DNA of 64,000 nt, from the NCBI GenBank assembly GCA_016744905.1, contig JADGDM010000002.1, forward strand, positions 62,001 through 126,000, written 5' to 3'. This stretch comes from Sulfurimonadaceae bacterium (GTDB taxonomy: Bacteria; Campylobacterota; Campylobacteria; Campylobacterales; Sulfurimonadaceae). The position numbers and the translations under genes were made by a program. Positions 36,076-44,973 of this stretch are shown here, piece by piece. The notes beneath the pieces were generated by a model. It saw only the letters and a program-made list of their open reading frames with translations. It searched no databases and was not told where the DNA came from. The first letter of the stretch is position 1, and each line of letters starts with the position of its first letter.

Positions 36076-38316
36076 ATGATGTTTAAAAAATTGTTTTCCT
36101 TACATTATCATGATGAACTAATACTAGAGATGATGAAGGCCAGTAAATCAGGTATCTTTATCGGAAATATTCTCGCACCCTTTGTCTCAATTATTATTTT
36201 ATATACTTACATTCCAACCATAAACCTTCTCATTTGGTCAAGTCTTAATATTTTTCTATTTTTTGCAAGACATTATCTCGCACATAAACTCAAAGAGAGT
36301 ATCGCACATCAAAATCAGCACAAAGAGACCTATCTTTACTTTTATGTGCTCACAAGTGCCTTTACGGCTATGCTTATCAGCATGACTTCCTGGGGCAGTA
36401 TTGTTCACAATGCACCCGATATAAATATTTATATTACTGCCATGGTTATAACTGTACTCACCGCAGGATCTATTGCGACACTCGGACCTGTTTTTATCAC
36501 CTTTTTCTTTTTTATGACATTTGCCATCTTTCCAACTATGACAGCCATGATATATCATGGAGGTATCCCATTGTATACCTTAGCCGCCATTTTATCTTTG
36601 TACTATATTATTCATCTTGCCTCTGGATACCGTCTGTATTTAGCTCAGCGCGCTACACTGGAGATAAAACAGAAGTTTCAAAGTATCTATAATGAATCTT
36701 CCGATGGTATCGCCATCATTCGTAAAAATAAAATGTTGGAGTGCAATAAGACCTTACTAAAAATGTTTAAATATGAAGGAATTAAAGATTTTTATGCATT
36801 AGACTTTGCACAGCTCACCCCTAAATATCAGCCCGATGGACAACGCTCAAGTAGAAAAGTATTAAAACAGATGCAACGTGCACATAGCCAACTTATTCGA
36901 GATGAATGGGTCCAAATAAACAGTAAAGGTGAAGTTTTTTGGGCAGAAATCACCTTGCAAAGTATCATGCTCAATGATGAAGAATACCTTCATGCCACGT
37001 GGAGAGACATAAGTGATAGAAAAGAGGTTGAGAAAAAGCTTCAAGAGCTCAATGAAACACTCGAAGAGAAAATCGAACTTAAAACAGCACAAATTACGTA
37101 TGATCATTACCATGATAAATTAACTGGTTTAGAGAACTTGCAAATGTGTAAAGAGGTCTTAAAAGACAGTCCAGATAACTTTGTCATTATCACAGATATT
37201 TCTGACTTTTCTAGTCTCAACAAGCTTTTTGGAAAAGAGAAAGCAGATGAGATACTCCAACAGACAGCAAACTCCATAAAATTCAATATTAGTAATAATA
37301 TGAGACTTTTTAGAGGTGAATCAGATCGCTTTATAATATACGTCACCGATTCAACACTGGACAATGTCAAAGAGCTTTGTCAAAATATCTTTGCTTTTTT
37401 TGATATACATGAACTGGAGGTCGATGAACAACTTTTTACTATCACCTTCAACATGGGTATATCAGCTGTACTAGACACCAAAGAAACTCTTATAAATGCA
37501 GAGTTTGCTCTAGACGCCAGTAAAAAAATAGGGACTAAAACTTCTTATGTATTTAATGCTGATGAATTGAATGTTAAAGAGCAAAAAGAGCGTATGATTT
37601 GGATGAAAATCACCAGAGAGTTAATTGAAGAAGACCTTATTATGCCATACTATCAACCAATTAAAAATATTAAAGAGGACCGTATATATAAGTACGAAGT
37701 CTTAGCGCGTGCGTATTATGACGAAAAAATTATCGCCCCCTATCTCTTTTTAGATGCGGCCAAACGTCTGGGTCTTATTACAACCATCACCCGTATAATC
37801 ATTGATAAAAGTTTCGCTTTTTTTCAACATAATGACCATCAATTTTCTATCAATTTAACCGAGATGGATTTAAAAGATGGTTACTTAATCGAGTTTTTAA
37901 AGATGAAGTCAGCGCGCTACAACATGAATCTTTCACGTGTTACTTTTGAGGTTTTAGAAAATATTGACTCGCTTATCAAAGATGGTTCAACTGCACAAAC
38001 ACTACATGAATTGAAGCAGTTTGGCTGTCAGATTGCTATTGATGATTTTGGAGTGGAGAACTCAAATTTCTTACGTCTTTTAGAACTTGATTTTGACTAT
38101 CTTAAGCTAGATGGTGTCTTTATCAAAGACATCGCTGCCTCATCCAAAAGTCGTAAAATTGTTGAAGCCGTGGTAAACCTTTCAAAAACCATGGGGATCA
38201 AAACAGTTGCAGAGTTTGTTGAAAATGAAGCGATTTATACAATTTTAAAAGAGATTGGTGTTGATTATGCACAAGGCTACTACATTGCCAAACCTGCACC
38301 AGAGTTGCTTGACTAA
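36076..38316 (+). CDS. Membrane PAS-GGDEF-EAL protein, probable c-di-GMP phosphodiesterase
   Basis: 746 residues. An N-terminal membrane region (about six helices, residues 25-190) is followed by a PAS domain (about 205-320, ending in WRDISDRKEVEKK), a short coiled coil, a GGDEF domain (about 345-490) and an EAL domain (about 500-746). The GGDEF signature is replaced by RGESD in LFRGESDRF, so cyclase activity is unlikely. The EAL domain keeps its metal and catalytic residues: YEVLARA, SINLTEMDL, FEVLEN, IDDFG, LKLDG, AEFVEN and AQGYYIAKP. It likely hydrolyses c-di-GMP in response to a membrane or PAS signal. Gap of 23 bases to the LPP20/DUF4384 gene. Confidence 0.88.
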   Translation: MMFKKLFSLHYHDELILEMMKASKSGIFIGNILAPFVSIIILYTYIPTINLLIWSSLNIFLFFARHYLAHKLKESIAHQNQHKETYLYFYVLTSAFTAMLISMTSWGSIVHNAPDINIYITAMVITVLTAGSIATLGPVFITFFFFMTFAIFPTMTAMIYHGGIPLYTLAAILSLYYIIHLASGYRLYLAQRATLEIKQKFQSIYNESSDGIAIIRKNKMLECNKTLLKMFKYEGIKDFYALDFAQLTPKYQPDGQRSSRKVLKQMQRAHSQLIRDEWVQINSKGEVFWAEITLQSIMLNDEEYLHATWRDISDRKEVEKKLQELNETLEEKIELKTAQITYDHYHDKLTGLENLQMCKEVLKDSPDNFVIITDISDFSSLNKLFGKEKADEILQQTANSIKFNISNNMRLFRGESDRFIIYVTDSTLDNVKELCQNIFAFFDIHELEVDEQLFTITFNMGISAVLDTKETLINAEFALDASKKIGTKTSYVFNADELNVKEQKERMIWMKITRELIEEDLIMPYYQPIKNIKEDRIYKYEVLARAYYDEKIIAPYLFLDAAKRLGLITTITRIIIDKSFAFFQHNDHQFSINLTEMDLKDGYLIEFLKMKSARYNMNLSRVTFEVLENIDSLIKDGSTAQTLHELKQFGCQIAIDDFGVENSNFLRLLELDFDYLKLDGVFIKDIAASSKSRKIVEAVVNLSKTMGIKTVAEFVENEAIYTILKEIGVDYAQGYYIAKPAPELLD

Positions 38317-38339
38317 GAAAACTTTGTTATCATTTCACT

Positions 38340-39326
38340 ATGAAAAAACTATTACTAACTATTATACTCCTCACCTCTGCACAAGCTACGCCGACTTGGT
38401 ATCATACCCTTGATGACAGTGCTCAAAACTATTATGTTGGCTATGGCCAAGCGCGCAGTGATAAAAAAGCACGTAACCTTGCGCTAGATGATATCGCATC
38501 ACAAATATCTACAACCGTTGACAACTCACTTCAACAAAGTACCCGTGTTCAAAACGATACCGTCCACACCGATGTAAAAAAGAGTTCTTCACATAAGTCT
38601 TATGCTAAGCTACATGGGTATAGACCACTGAATTATGAACAGATAGATGGTATTCACTATATTGCCCTTTCATATGAAAACATCCCCAGTATCGATAAGT
38701 TCAATAAGGCTTTATCTAAGCTTTCCGATACTAATGACAAAGTTCAAAACAGCTATCTAAAAAATACCAATATCGCTAAAAAACTGAACAAAAATGTTGA
38801 TTTTTCACTCCTTAGAAAAGACAAACTTTGGTACATCAAATATCAAGATATACAACAAGTTTTAGACAGCAGTGATTTCAACCACTTTTTTAGCTCTCAA
38901 AAAAGTCCTGCACTCAGTATTCGCACCAATAAAAATCGTTCTGTTTTGTACGAGGGTGATGAATTTTTCTTCAAAGTACAGTCAAAAAAGAGTGGTTTTA
39001 TCACAGTTTTTACGGTTTATGAAGACGGAACCGTCTCAACTTTGATGCGAAATTCCCCTATCGACACCAACCATAATCTCAACATCCCAGACAAGGAAAA
39101 TAGTTCTATTTTTCAAGCAGGTCTCATAGAAGAGGGGGTCGAGACATTTGACCTCTATGTGGTGTTATTCACACCTCAAGAGACCACTTTTGACGCCTTT
39201 GCTTTAGCCGATGAGAGCCTTGTTGATAGTGAAAAATACAAAAACTTTGATGAGCTGATAAAGCTGATGAATACCCATGCATTTACCACACTTAAAGTTA
39301 TCACAAAACCTGCTAAAATGCACTAA
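38340..39326 (+). CDS. LPP20-family / DUF4384 exported protein
   Basis: 328 residues with a cleavable signal peptide (LLTSAQATPTWY). Residues about 20-120 resemble the LPP20 family, a group first seen in Helicobacter: YYVGYGQARSDKKARNLALDDIASQI. Residues about 195-325 resemble DUF4384: SPALSIRTNKNRSVLYEGDEFFFKVQSKKSGFITVFTVYEDGTVSTLMRN. DUF4384 is often fused to caspase-like peptidases. Here the caspase-like gene is the next gene, 70 bases downstream, so the pair may function together at the cell envelope. Confidence 0.8.
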   Translation: MKKLLLTIILLTSAQATPTWYHTLDDSAQNYYVGYGQARSDKKARNLALDDIASQISTTVDNSLQQSTRVQNDTVHTDVKKSSSHKSYAKLHGYRPLNYEQIDGIHYIALSYENIPSIDKFNKALSKLSDTNDKVQNSYLKNTNIAKKLNKNVDFSLLRKDKLWYIKYQDIQQVLDSSDFNHFFSSQKSPALSIRTNKNRSVLYEGDEFFFKVQSKKSGFITVFTVYEDGTVSTLMRNSPIDTNHNLNIPDKENSSIFQAGLIEEGVETFDLYVVLFTPQETTFDAFALADESLVDSEKYKNFDELIKLMNTHAFTTLKVITKPAKMH

Positions 39327-39396
39327 CTATATCTTTTAACGGAATATAATAATTTGTTATGTTATAATAATAGCAATTTAATATAAGAAGTGATCC

Positions 39397-40842
39397 ATGA
39401 AAATTATACTCCTCATCGCAATTTTTGTCACCTCAATGCTGGCATCAATTGAAACACAAAACAAACGTTTAAACACCGTCAGTGAACTGCTGACACAAAA
39501 ATATGCCAAAGACGCACTCTCTACTTTGGTAAAGCCTGAGTCTTCAAACACTTTAACGAAAAGTGAGTTTGAGACTAAGGGTGAATTTATCACACGCCGT
39601 GAAGAAGCAGAAATCAAAAATATTCAGTACAAACAAGATGTTAACAAGATCATGGCGACAGCGCAATTAAAAGCCCTTAGTGCTGTTTTACCCTCTATCT
39701 ACGGAGAAATTAAACTCACCAACCTTCACTATTTGGCTGAGAAAAAATCATTTATTGCAACCGTCTCTTTTTCTAAAATAGATATCAAAGACACCATCTC
39801 TATCAACATCCCTTCAAAAGAAGCACGAACATTTAAAACAAACCTTAAAACAGTAAAAGCACTTCCTGTCTTTGATATTGAAGGGAATAAGGTTCATGTG
39901 GATGGGATTAAGTTTCTTCATAATGATAAAAAATATATCGGTTCATTCACCAATGAATATTTTAAAGTTTCACAACCGACACTGAGTATTTCTAAAAATT
40001 ACATTCAAATTGAACAAGAGAACAGCGACAAACAAGAGCAATATATGCTGGCAAATAAACTGTTTGATAATGACTTAGAACGCGCTTTAAAAAAGAGTCC
40101 AAAAGTTGAACAAAGTAGTAAAAAATGGGCCTTTGTTATTGGGGTAGAAGATTATGTATTTACAGAAAAAATCACCTATGCAAAACGTAGCGCAGAGTTA
40201 TACGCAAAAGTATTGACAAAAACACAAGGGGTTCCAAGAAACCACATCACCCTTCTTTTAAATGAGCGCGCTACGGGAAATATCATCAAAAACTCTTTAA
40301 AGTCTATGCTCAGAAAAGTAAAAGAGGGAGACACCATCTACTTCTACTACAACGGACATGGTATACCAGTTCCTAGTGAGAAAAATGAACCGTATATGCT
40401 GGCAAGTGATATGAGTGTTGAGTTTGTTCAAGATGACAAATTTTTCGCCCTTAAAAATGTCTATAAAATGCTTACAGATTCAAAAGCAGACAATGTCGTC
40501 GCTGTGGTTGACAGCTGTTTTACAGGGGCAACAGATGGTAAAGTACTTCTAAAAGGCGTCGCAGCAGCGCGCTTGATTCCTAAAAAAGTAGGCTTTAATC
40601 AAGAAAAAATGTCCATCATTACCGCAGGTCAAAAACGTCAATACTCAAATGGTTATGATAAAAAAGGGCACCGCCTTTTTAGCTACTACGTGATGAAAGA
40701 CCTTATCGGCGGAAAAGCAGATATGAGCGCGCTGTATAACTCTGTTTATAATCAAACTAAAAACACCTCATTCGAATTATATGGTGATTTACGTGTTCAA
40801 GAGCCAAGTATTGATGGTAACTTGAAATTAGAACTCAATTAA
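39397..40842 (+). CDS. Exported caspase-like (peptidase C14 family) protein
   Basis: 481 residues with a signal peptide (IAIFVTSMLAS). The N-terminal 230 residues form an unassigned beta-rich region with a FETKGEFITRREEAE motif. The C-terminal caspase-like domain starts at KKWAFVIGVEDY (about 245) and contains the catalytic dyad His321 in YYNGHGIP and Cys374 in VVDSCFTGA. Target proteins unknown. Bacterial caspase homologues are mainly linked to programmed death or envelope proteolysis. Start is ATG at 39397. The next gene follows after 15 bases. Three AGCGCGCT copies are inside. Confidence 0.88.
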   Translation: MKIILLIAIFVTSMLASIETQNKRLNTVSELLTQKYAKDALSTLVKPESSNTLTKSEFETKGEFITRREEAEIKNIQYKQDVNKIMATAQLKALSAVLPSIYGEIKLTNLHYLAEKKSFIATVSFSKIDIKDTISINIPSKEARTFKTNLKTVKALPVFDIEGNKVHVDGIKFLHNDKKYIGSFTNEYFKVSQPTLSISKNYIQIEQENSDKQEQYMLANKLFDNDLERALKKSPKVEQSSKKWAFVIGVEDYVFTEKITYAKRSAELYAKVLTKTQGVPRNHITLLLNERATGNIIKNSLKSMLRKVKEGDTIYFYYNGHGIPVPSEKNEPYMLASDMSVEFVQDDKFFALKNVYKMLTDSKADNVVAVVDSCFTGATDGKVLLKGVAAARLIPKKVGFNQEKMSIITAGQKRQYSNGYDKKGHRLFSYYVMKDLIGGKADMSALYNSVYNQTKNTSFELYGDLRVQEPSIDGNLKLELN

Positions 40843-40857
40843 AAGATAAGGAAAAAA

Positions 40858-41637
40858 GTGAAAAGATTACTACTACCATTTTTACTATTAACAAACATCT
40901 ATGCCGTCTCTATCGAGACCAGTGCAGATACCACACTTAATGAGCGTGAGATTGATGAACTTCTTCAGATGGATCAAGAGCTTGATGCACAAGGAGCGGC
41001 TGCCTTAAAAGTCCTTGAAGATCAAAAACGTGTCAAAGAAGAAGAAGCGCTCAAAAAGAAGCAAGAGAAAGAGAGCAAAGAAGAACAAGCAAAAGTACAA
41101 AAAGAACAAGAGGACTCTGCAAAATCAAAAAATGCCAATACTTCTCTATTTATCATCGGTATCGGTGGAGGTTCTGGAACTGGAGAAAGTGTTTTGGCCA
41201 ATGCCAATGATGAACTTATTAATCCATTCTCAAGCAATAAATTTCTTCTACGCGCTGGATTAATCTGGGGTAATTTTGATTTTATCTTACAGTACAACGG
41301 TTCTGGTGTAACAGATGATCAAACAGACTATACTCTTGGAGTAAACAGCTTTGAGGGACAAGTAAAATATCGTGTTTATACCTTTGGCTCAGGTACCTTT
41401 CAATATGCCCCTGTTATTGGTGCGGGATATGGTTCTGGGAACTTAGACACCTTTCCTGATTCAACAGGGGGTATCCATTTTATGGGTACGGCAGGTCTCC
41501 AAATTTTCATCGCAACAAACTATGTGATAGAAGCTGCTTTTGTTTTCAATAAAGCTTACTGGGACTATCCAATAGATGGTATAGAGAGCTCATTTCAAAC
41601 AGGTGGTTTTGATTTGGCCTTTGAGTATAGATTTTAA
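40858..41637 (+). CDS. Outer-membrane beta-barrel protein with N-terminal coiled coil
   Basis: 259 residues starting at GTG, with AAGGA 6-8 bases upstream. A signal peptide (LLTNIYA) leads to a strongly charged helix (about 50-95: KVLEDQKRVKEEEALKKKQEKESKEEQ) that should form a coiled coil. From about residue 97 alternating hydrophobic strands end in FDLAFEYRF, a C-terminal phenylalanine typical of outer-membrane proteins. It may anchor or display the neighbouring caspase-like protein or the large lipoprotein. Same operon. Confidence 0.75.
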   Translation: MKRLLLPFLLLTNIYAVSIETSADTTLNEREIDELLQMDQELDAQGAAALKVLEDQKRVKEEEALKKKQEKESKEEQAKVQKEQEDSAKSKNANTSLFIIGIGGGSGTGESVLANANDELINPFSSNKFLLRAGLIWGNFDFILQYNGSGVTDDQTDYTLGVNSFEGQVKYRVYTFGSGTFQYAPVIGAGYGSGNLDTFPDSTGGIHFMGTAGLQIFIATNYVIEAAFVFNKAYWDYPIDGIESSFQTGGFDLAFEYRF

Positions 41638-41649
41638 TAAGGAAACATT

Positions 41650-44600
41650 ATGAAAACAGTTATAAATTTTATCAGCGTATTACTAATTAGTATTTTTGTA
41701 TTTACTGGTTGTGAATATACAGACAAGTCTAGTGAACAGAACCTTAGTACTTTACCTACAGTTTTTGATGAAGAGTTTAGCTCCGATATCAACAGTGATA
41801 CTATTTTCAATAATGAAGCGCCCCATATTATAAGTATCAGGCTTAACAATGATACTGAACTATTAAATGAGGGTGAAATCAGTAACATCGATCTTAACGG
41901 TGAATTTATTATCTATTTTGATCAAGCCATGGATATGAGCGGTATTCATCAAGGGAGTGTACAACTCAAGTATGAAGATGATAAGGGCGCTGAGATTACT
42001 ATTGATTCTCAAGTAGGTAATGAAAGTGCTGTCCGAGTTTCACTAACAGATGGAATACCTCTTTTAAATGGAACACGCTATACCCTCTCTTTTTCTAATG
42101 AGATTAAAAGTATTAATGGGAATTTCATCACCCCATTTGAAGTCTCATTTACAACACAATCTTTCAACAATGACACGACATCTCCTATTATCATCTCTTC
42201 AACACCTGAAAATCAAGGAACCAATGCCTTTATTAATGGCAATATTATTATAAGATTTAATGAAAGCCTTGATGCCCAAAGCATCACCCAAAGCTCAATT
42301 GAAGTACAAAACAACCTAACACAACAATTTGTCATCTTCCATCCAAGTGTTAATGACAACATAATCACTTTTACACCAGAAAACCCTCTTGAATATGGAA
42401 CTCTTTATGATGTTGCTGTTAATACAAATATACAAGACAGTGCAGGAAATTATCTAGAGAATAGACATTTCTTTCACTTTACGACTCAAGATATGCCAAT
42501 AGAGAATACTGTCGATCTAATAGCACCCGTTTTCACTTCAGCCACAAGCTATTCTGTAGACGAGAACCAACTTACTGCTTTTACTGCTATGGCTACGGAT
42601 AATCTTTCAACACTTATTAGCTATACCATTCTTAGCGGTTATGATAAAAGTAGTTTTGATATTACTTCATCTAGTGGAGAGATACTATTTATTAGCGAAC
42701 CAGACTTTGAAACTAAAAGTGTTTATACATTAAATATCCGTGCTACTGATGAAGCCTTAAACTACGTAGAACAAATAGTAAACCTTAACATTCAAAATAT
42801 TAATGAGCGTCCTACTGCACAAGGTATTAGTGGTGCAACGGTTGGAATGGATATGACATCAAGTATTACATTATTAGGTTCAGATGAAGAGAGTTCACCT
42901 CTAACTTATAGCATAGTATCTTTTCCATCAAAAGGTTCTGTCTCCATTAACGGCAATATCGCCTCTTTCACAGCTTCTGCAGGAGAAAGTGGAAGTGACA
43001 GCTTTTGGTATAAGGTTAATGATGGTATCAAGGATAGTATTTCAGCCTTAGTTACTCTTAATATCGTTGATCAAAGTGGACCTGTAGTTATAAATGCAAC
43101 CCCTTTAAATAACGCTTTAGGAATTCGCCCCGATACAAATATCACACTGACATTTAACGAAGCCCTAGAACCAAGCAGTATTACAGATTTTTCTGTCCAT
43201 CTCTTAGACACCAATGGTCTGGTCTCAGGTAGCGTTCTTTTACAAGGGCAAACATTAATTTTCACGCCAACCACTGCTTTAAATTATGACATGCAGTACA
43301 CTATTAATGTTCAAACCAGCATTACAGATATAGCAGGAAATGTAGTCGATGATACCTATGGAAGTGTCTTTACCACTGGTTCATTTTTTGAGCTCGCCCC
43401 ACTTGGACATCTCTTTAGTGGTGTTAACGGTAATGACTTTGCCAATGACGCCGTGATGGACAACGCTGGATTTTTCTATGTGACGGGTGCCACTACCAAC
43501 TTGGACAATGATTTAGATATGATTGTTGCTAAATACCGTCCAGATGGGACACTAGACACTACTTTTAATGGTAGTGGCTTTTATATTGATAAAAACCTTG
43601 CAGGTGGGTGTGCCGGATATTCTGATGATGTAGGTAATGCCATTGCTTTAGACAGTATGGAAAATATCTATATAACAGGATACAGCACAAGCTGTGACAA
43701 TCCTCAGAATACAGATATGGCTATTTGGATGTTCTCTCCAACAGGAGTACGAAAAGTAGCAACTTCTTACGCTTCCATCGCTGGAGAGCATAACGATACT
43801 GATGAAGGTAACGACATAGCCATAGACAGTAATAATAATATCTATGTAACTGGTGTCAGCCACAACGGCACGGATAGCTTAGATATGTATCTATCAAAAT
43901 ATACTCTCGGTGCTAGTGGCATTGTGTTAGAGCCCGGATGGACAGATATTAAAAAAGATATAGGAAGTGCAGCAGTTGGTATAGATCAAGGTCATGCCCT
44001 AAGCATCGATCAAAATGATAATATCTATGTCGCAGCTCAAAGTTATAACGGAAATACCTTTACCTTTGATATTATTCTTTTGAAATACCTTTCTGATGGA
44101 AGTATGGACAGTACCTTTGGTCCAACCAGTACTGGAATAGTTGTTCAAGATATTGTTGTAGACGGAAATTCACGACAAGATATCCCAAGAGATATTGTTC
44201 TTGACAGTAGCAATAATATCTATGTTGTCGGAGAGAGTGATGGAGAAAGTGTACTTCTCAAATATTCATCTAATGGAGACTTAGATCCATTTTTTGGAAT
44301 TGGGAACAGTGGTTATATCATAAATATGATAGGACAAAACAACTTTGCATATTCTGCCGCCTTAGATGATACTGGGCATATTTATGTAGCGGGGAATATA
44401 GCGAGTAGTCCAGATTCCATGTTTACTGCTAAATTCGACTCAGAAAATGGTAGCCTAATCAGTGACTTTGGGACCAATGGACATGTCATTTATGACAACA
44501 GTAATGGTGCTTCAATAGCCCATACTCTCATACTTGATAGTGAAAATAGACTCAATATTTTTGGAGGCGCGTATAACAATGAAAATAGCTCTACAGACCT

Positions 44601-44955
44601 CACTTTTTGGAGATATAATGACGTAGATACAACCCCTCCTATTGTCCTTTCTACCTCTCCTAACAATACTGGCACTATGAATACTTCTTCAGTAATTACT
44701 ATTACCTTTAATGAACCACTCTACCAAGCCAGTATTCAAGCAGGATACTCTGTACAACTTTTTCGAGATCTAATTGCTGAAGCACACTACGCGTACTCAA
44801 CAACGCCTGACACCCACATCATAAACATCCAAAAAGATGATACTGGAACACCTTTTACTCCTGGAGAGTACACCTGTAGCATTACAAGTGATGTTCTTGA
44901 TACCTCAGGGAATCGTCTTCCTATCAGCTATTCATTTAGTTTTACAATTCAATAA
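41650..44955 (+). CDS. Large surface lipoprotein with Ig-like, cadherin-like and delta-60 repeats
   Basis: 1101 residues with lipobox FVFTGC (Cys at about 20). Two SbsA/Big_5-like Ig domains near the N-terminus (TSPIIISSTPENQG.., ITFTPENPLEYGTLYDV), a cadherin-like domain (about 295-390), a further Big_5 domain, then at about 600-990 a run of delta-60-type repeats with recurring units such as LDSMENIYITGYS, IDSNNNIYVTGVS and LDSSNNIYVVGES, and a last Big_5 domain at the C-terminus. Typical of long surface adhesins or matrix lipoproteins. It is the last gene of the caspase-like cluster, 12 bases after the beta-barrel gene, and converges with the chitinase gene. Confidence 0.85.
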   Translation: MKTVINFISVLLISIFVFTGCEYTDKSSEQNLSTLPTVFDEEFSSDINSDTIFNNEAPHIISIRLNNDTELLNEGEISNIDLNGEFIIYFDQAMDMSGIHQGSVQLKYEDDKGAEITIDSQVGNESAVRVSLTDGIPLLNGTRYTLSFSNEIKSINGNFITPFEVSFTTQSFNNDTTSPIIISSTPENQGTNAFINGNIIIRFNESLDAQSITQSSIEVQNNLTQQFVIFHPSVNDNIITFTPENPLEYGTLYDVAVNTNIQDSAGNYLENRHFFHFTTQDMPIENTVDLIAPVFTSATSYSVDENQLTAFTAMATDNLSTLISYTILSGYDKSSFDITSSSGEILFISEPDFETKSVYTLNIRATDEALNYVEQIVNLNIQNINERPTAQGISGATVGMDMTSSITLLGSDEESSPLTYSIVSFPSKGSVSINGNIASFTASAGESGSDSFWYKVNDGIKDSISALVTLNIVDQSGPVVINATPLNNALGIRPDTNITLTFNEALEPSSITDFSVHLLDTNGLVSGSVLLQGQTLIFTPTTALNYDMQYTINVQTSITDIAGNVVDDTYGSVFTTGSFFELAPLGHLFSGVNGNDFANDAVMDNAGFFYVTGATTNLDNDLDMIVAKYRPDGTLDTTFNGSGFYIDKNLAGGCAGYSDDVGNAIALDSMENIYITGYSTSCDNPQNTDMAIWMFSPTGVRKVATSYASIAGEHNDTDEGNDIAIDSNNNIYVTGVSHNGTDSLDMYLSKYTLGASGIVLEPGWTDIKKDIGSAAVGIDQGHALSIDQNDNIYVAAQSYNGNTFTFDIILLKYLSDGSMDSTFGPTSTGIVVQDIVVDGNSRQDIPRDIVLDSSNNIYVVGESDGESVLLKYSSNGDLDPFFGIGNSGYIINMIGQNNFAYSAALDDTGHIYVAGNIASSPDSMFTAKFDSENGSLISDFGTNGHVIYDNSNGASIAHTLILDSENRLNIFGGAYNNENSSTDLTFWRYNDVDTTPPIVLSTSPNNTGTMNTSSVITITFNEPLYQASIQAGYSVQLFRDLIAEAHYAYSTTPDTHIINIQKDDTGTPFTPGEYTCSITSDVLDTSGNRLPISYSFSFTIQ

Positions 44956-44973
44956 CAAAAAAGTATTTAGTAT

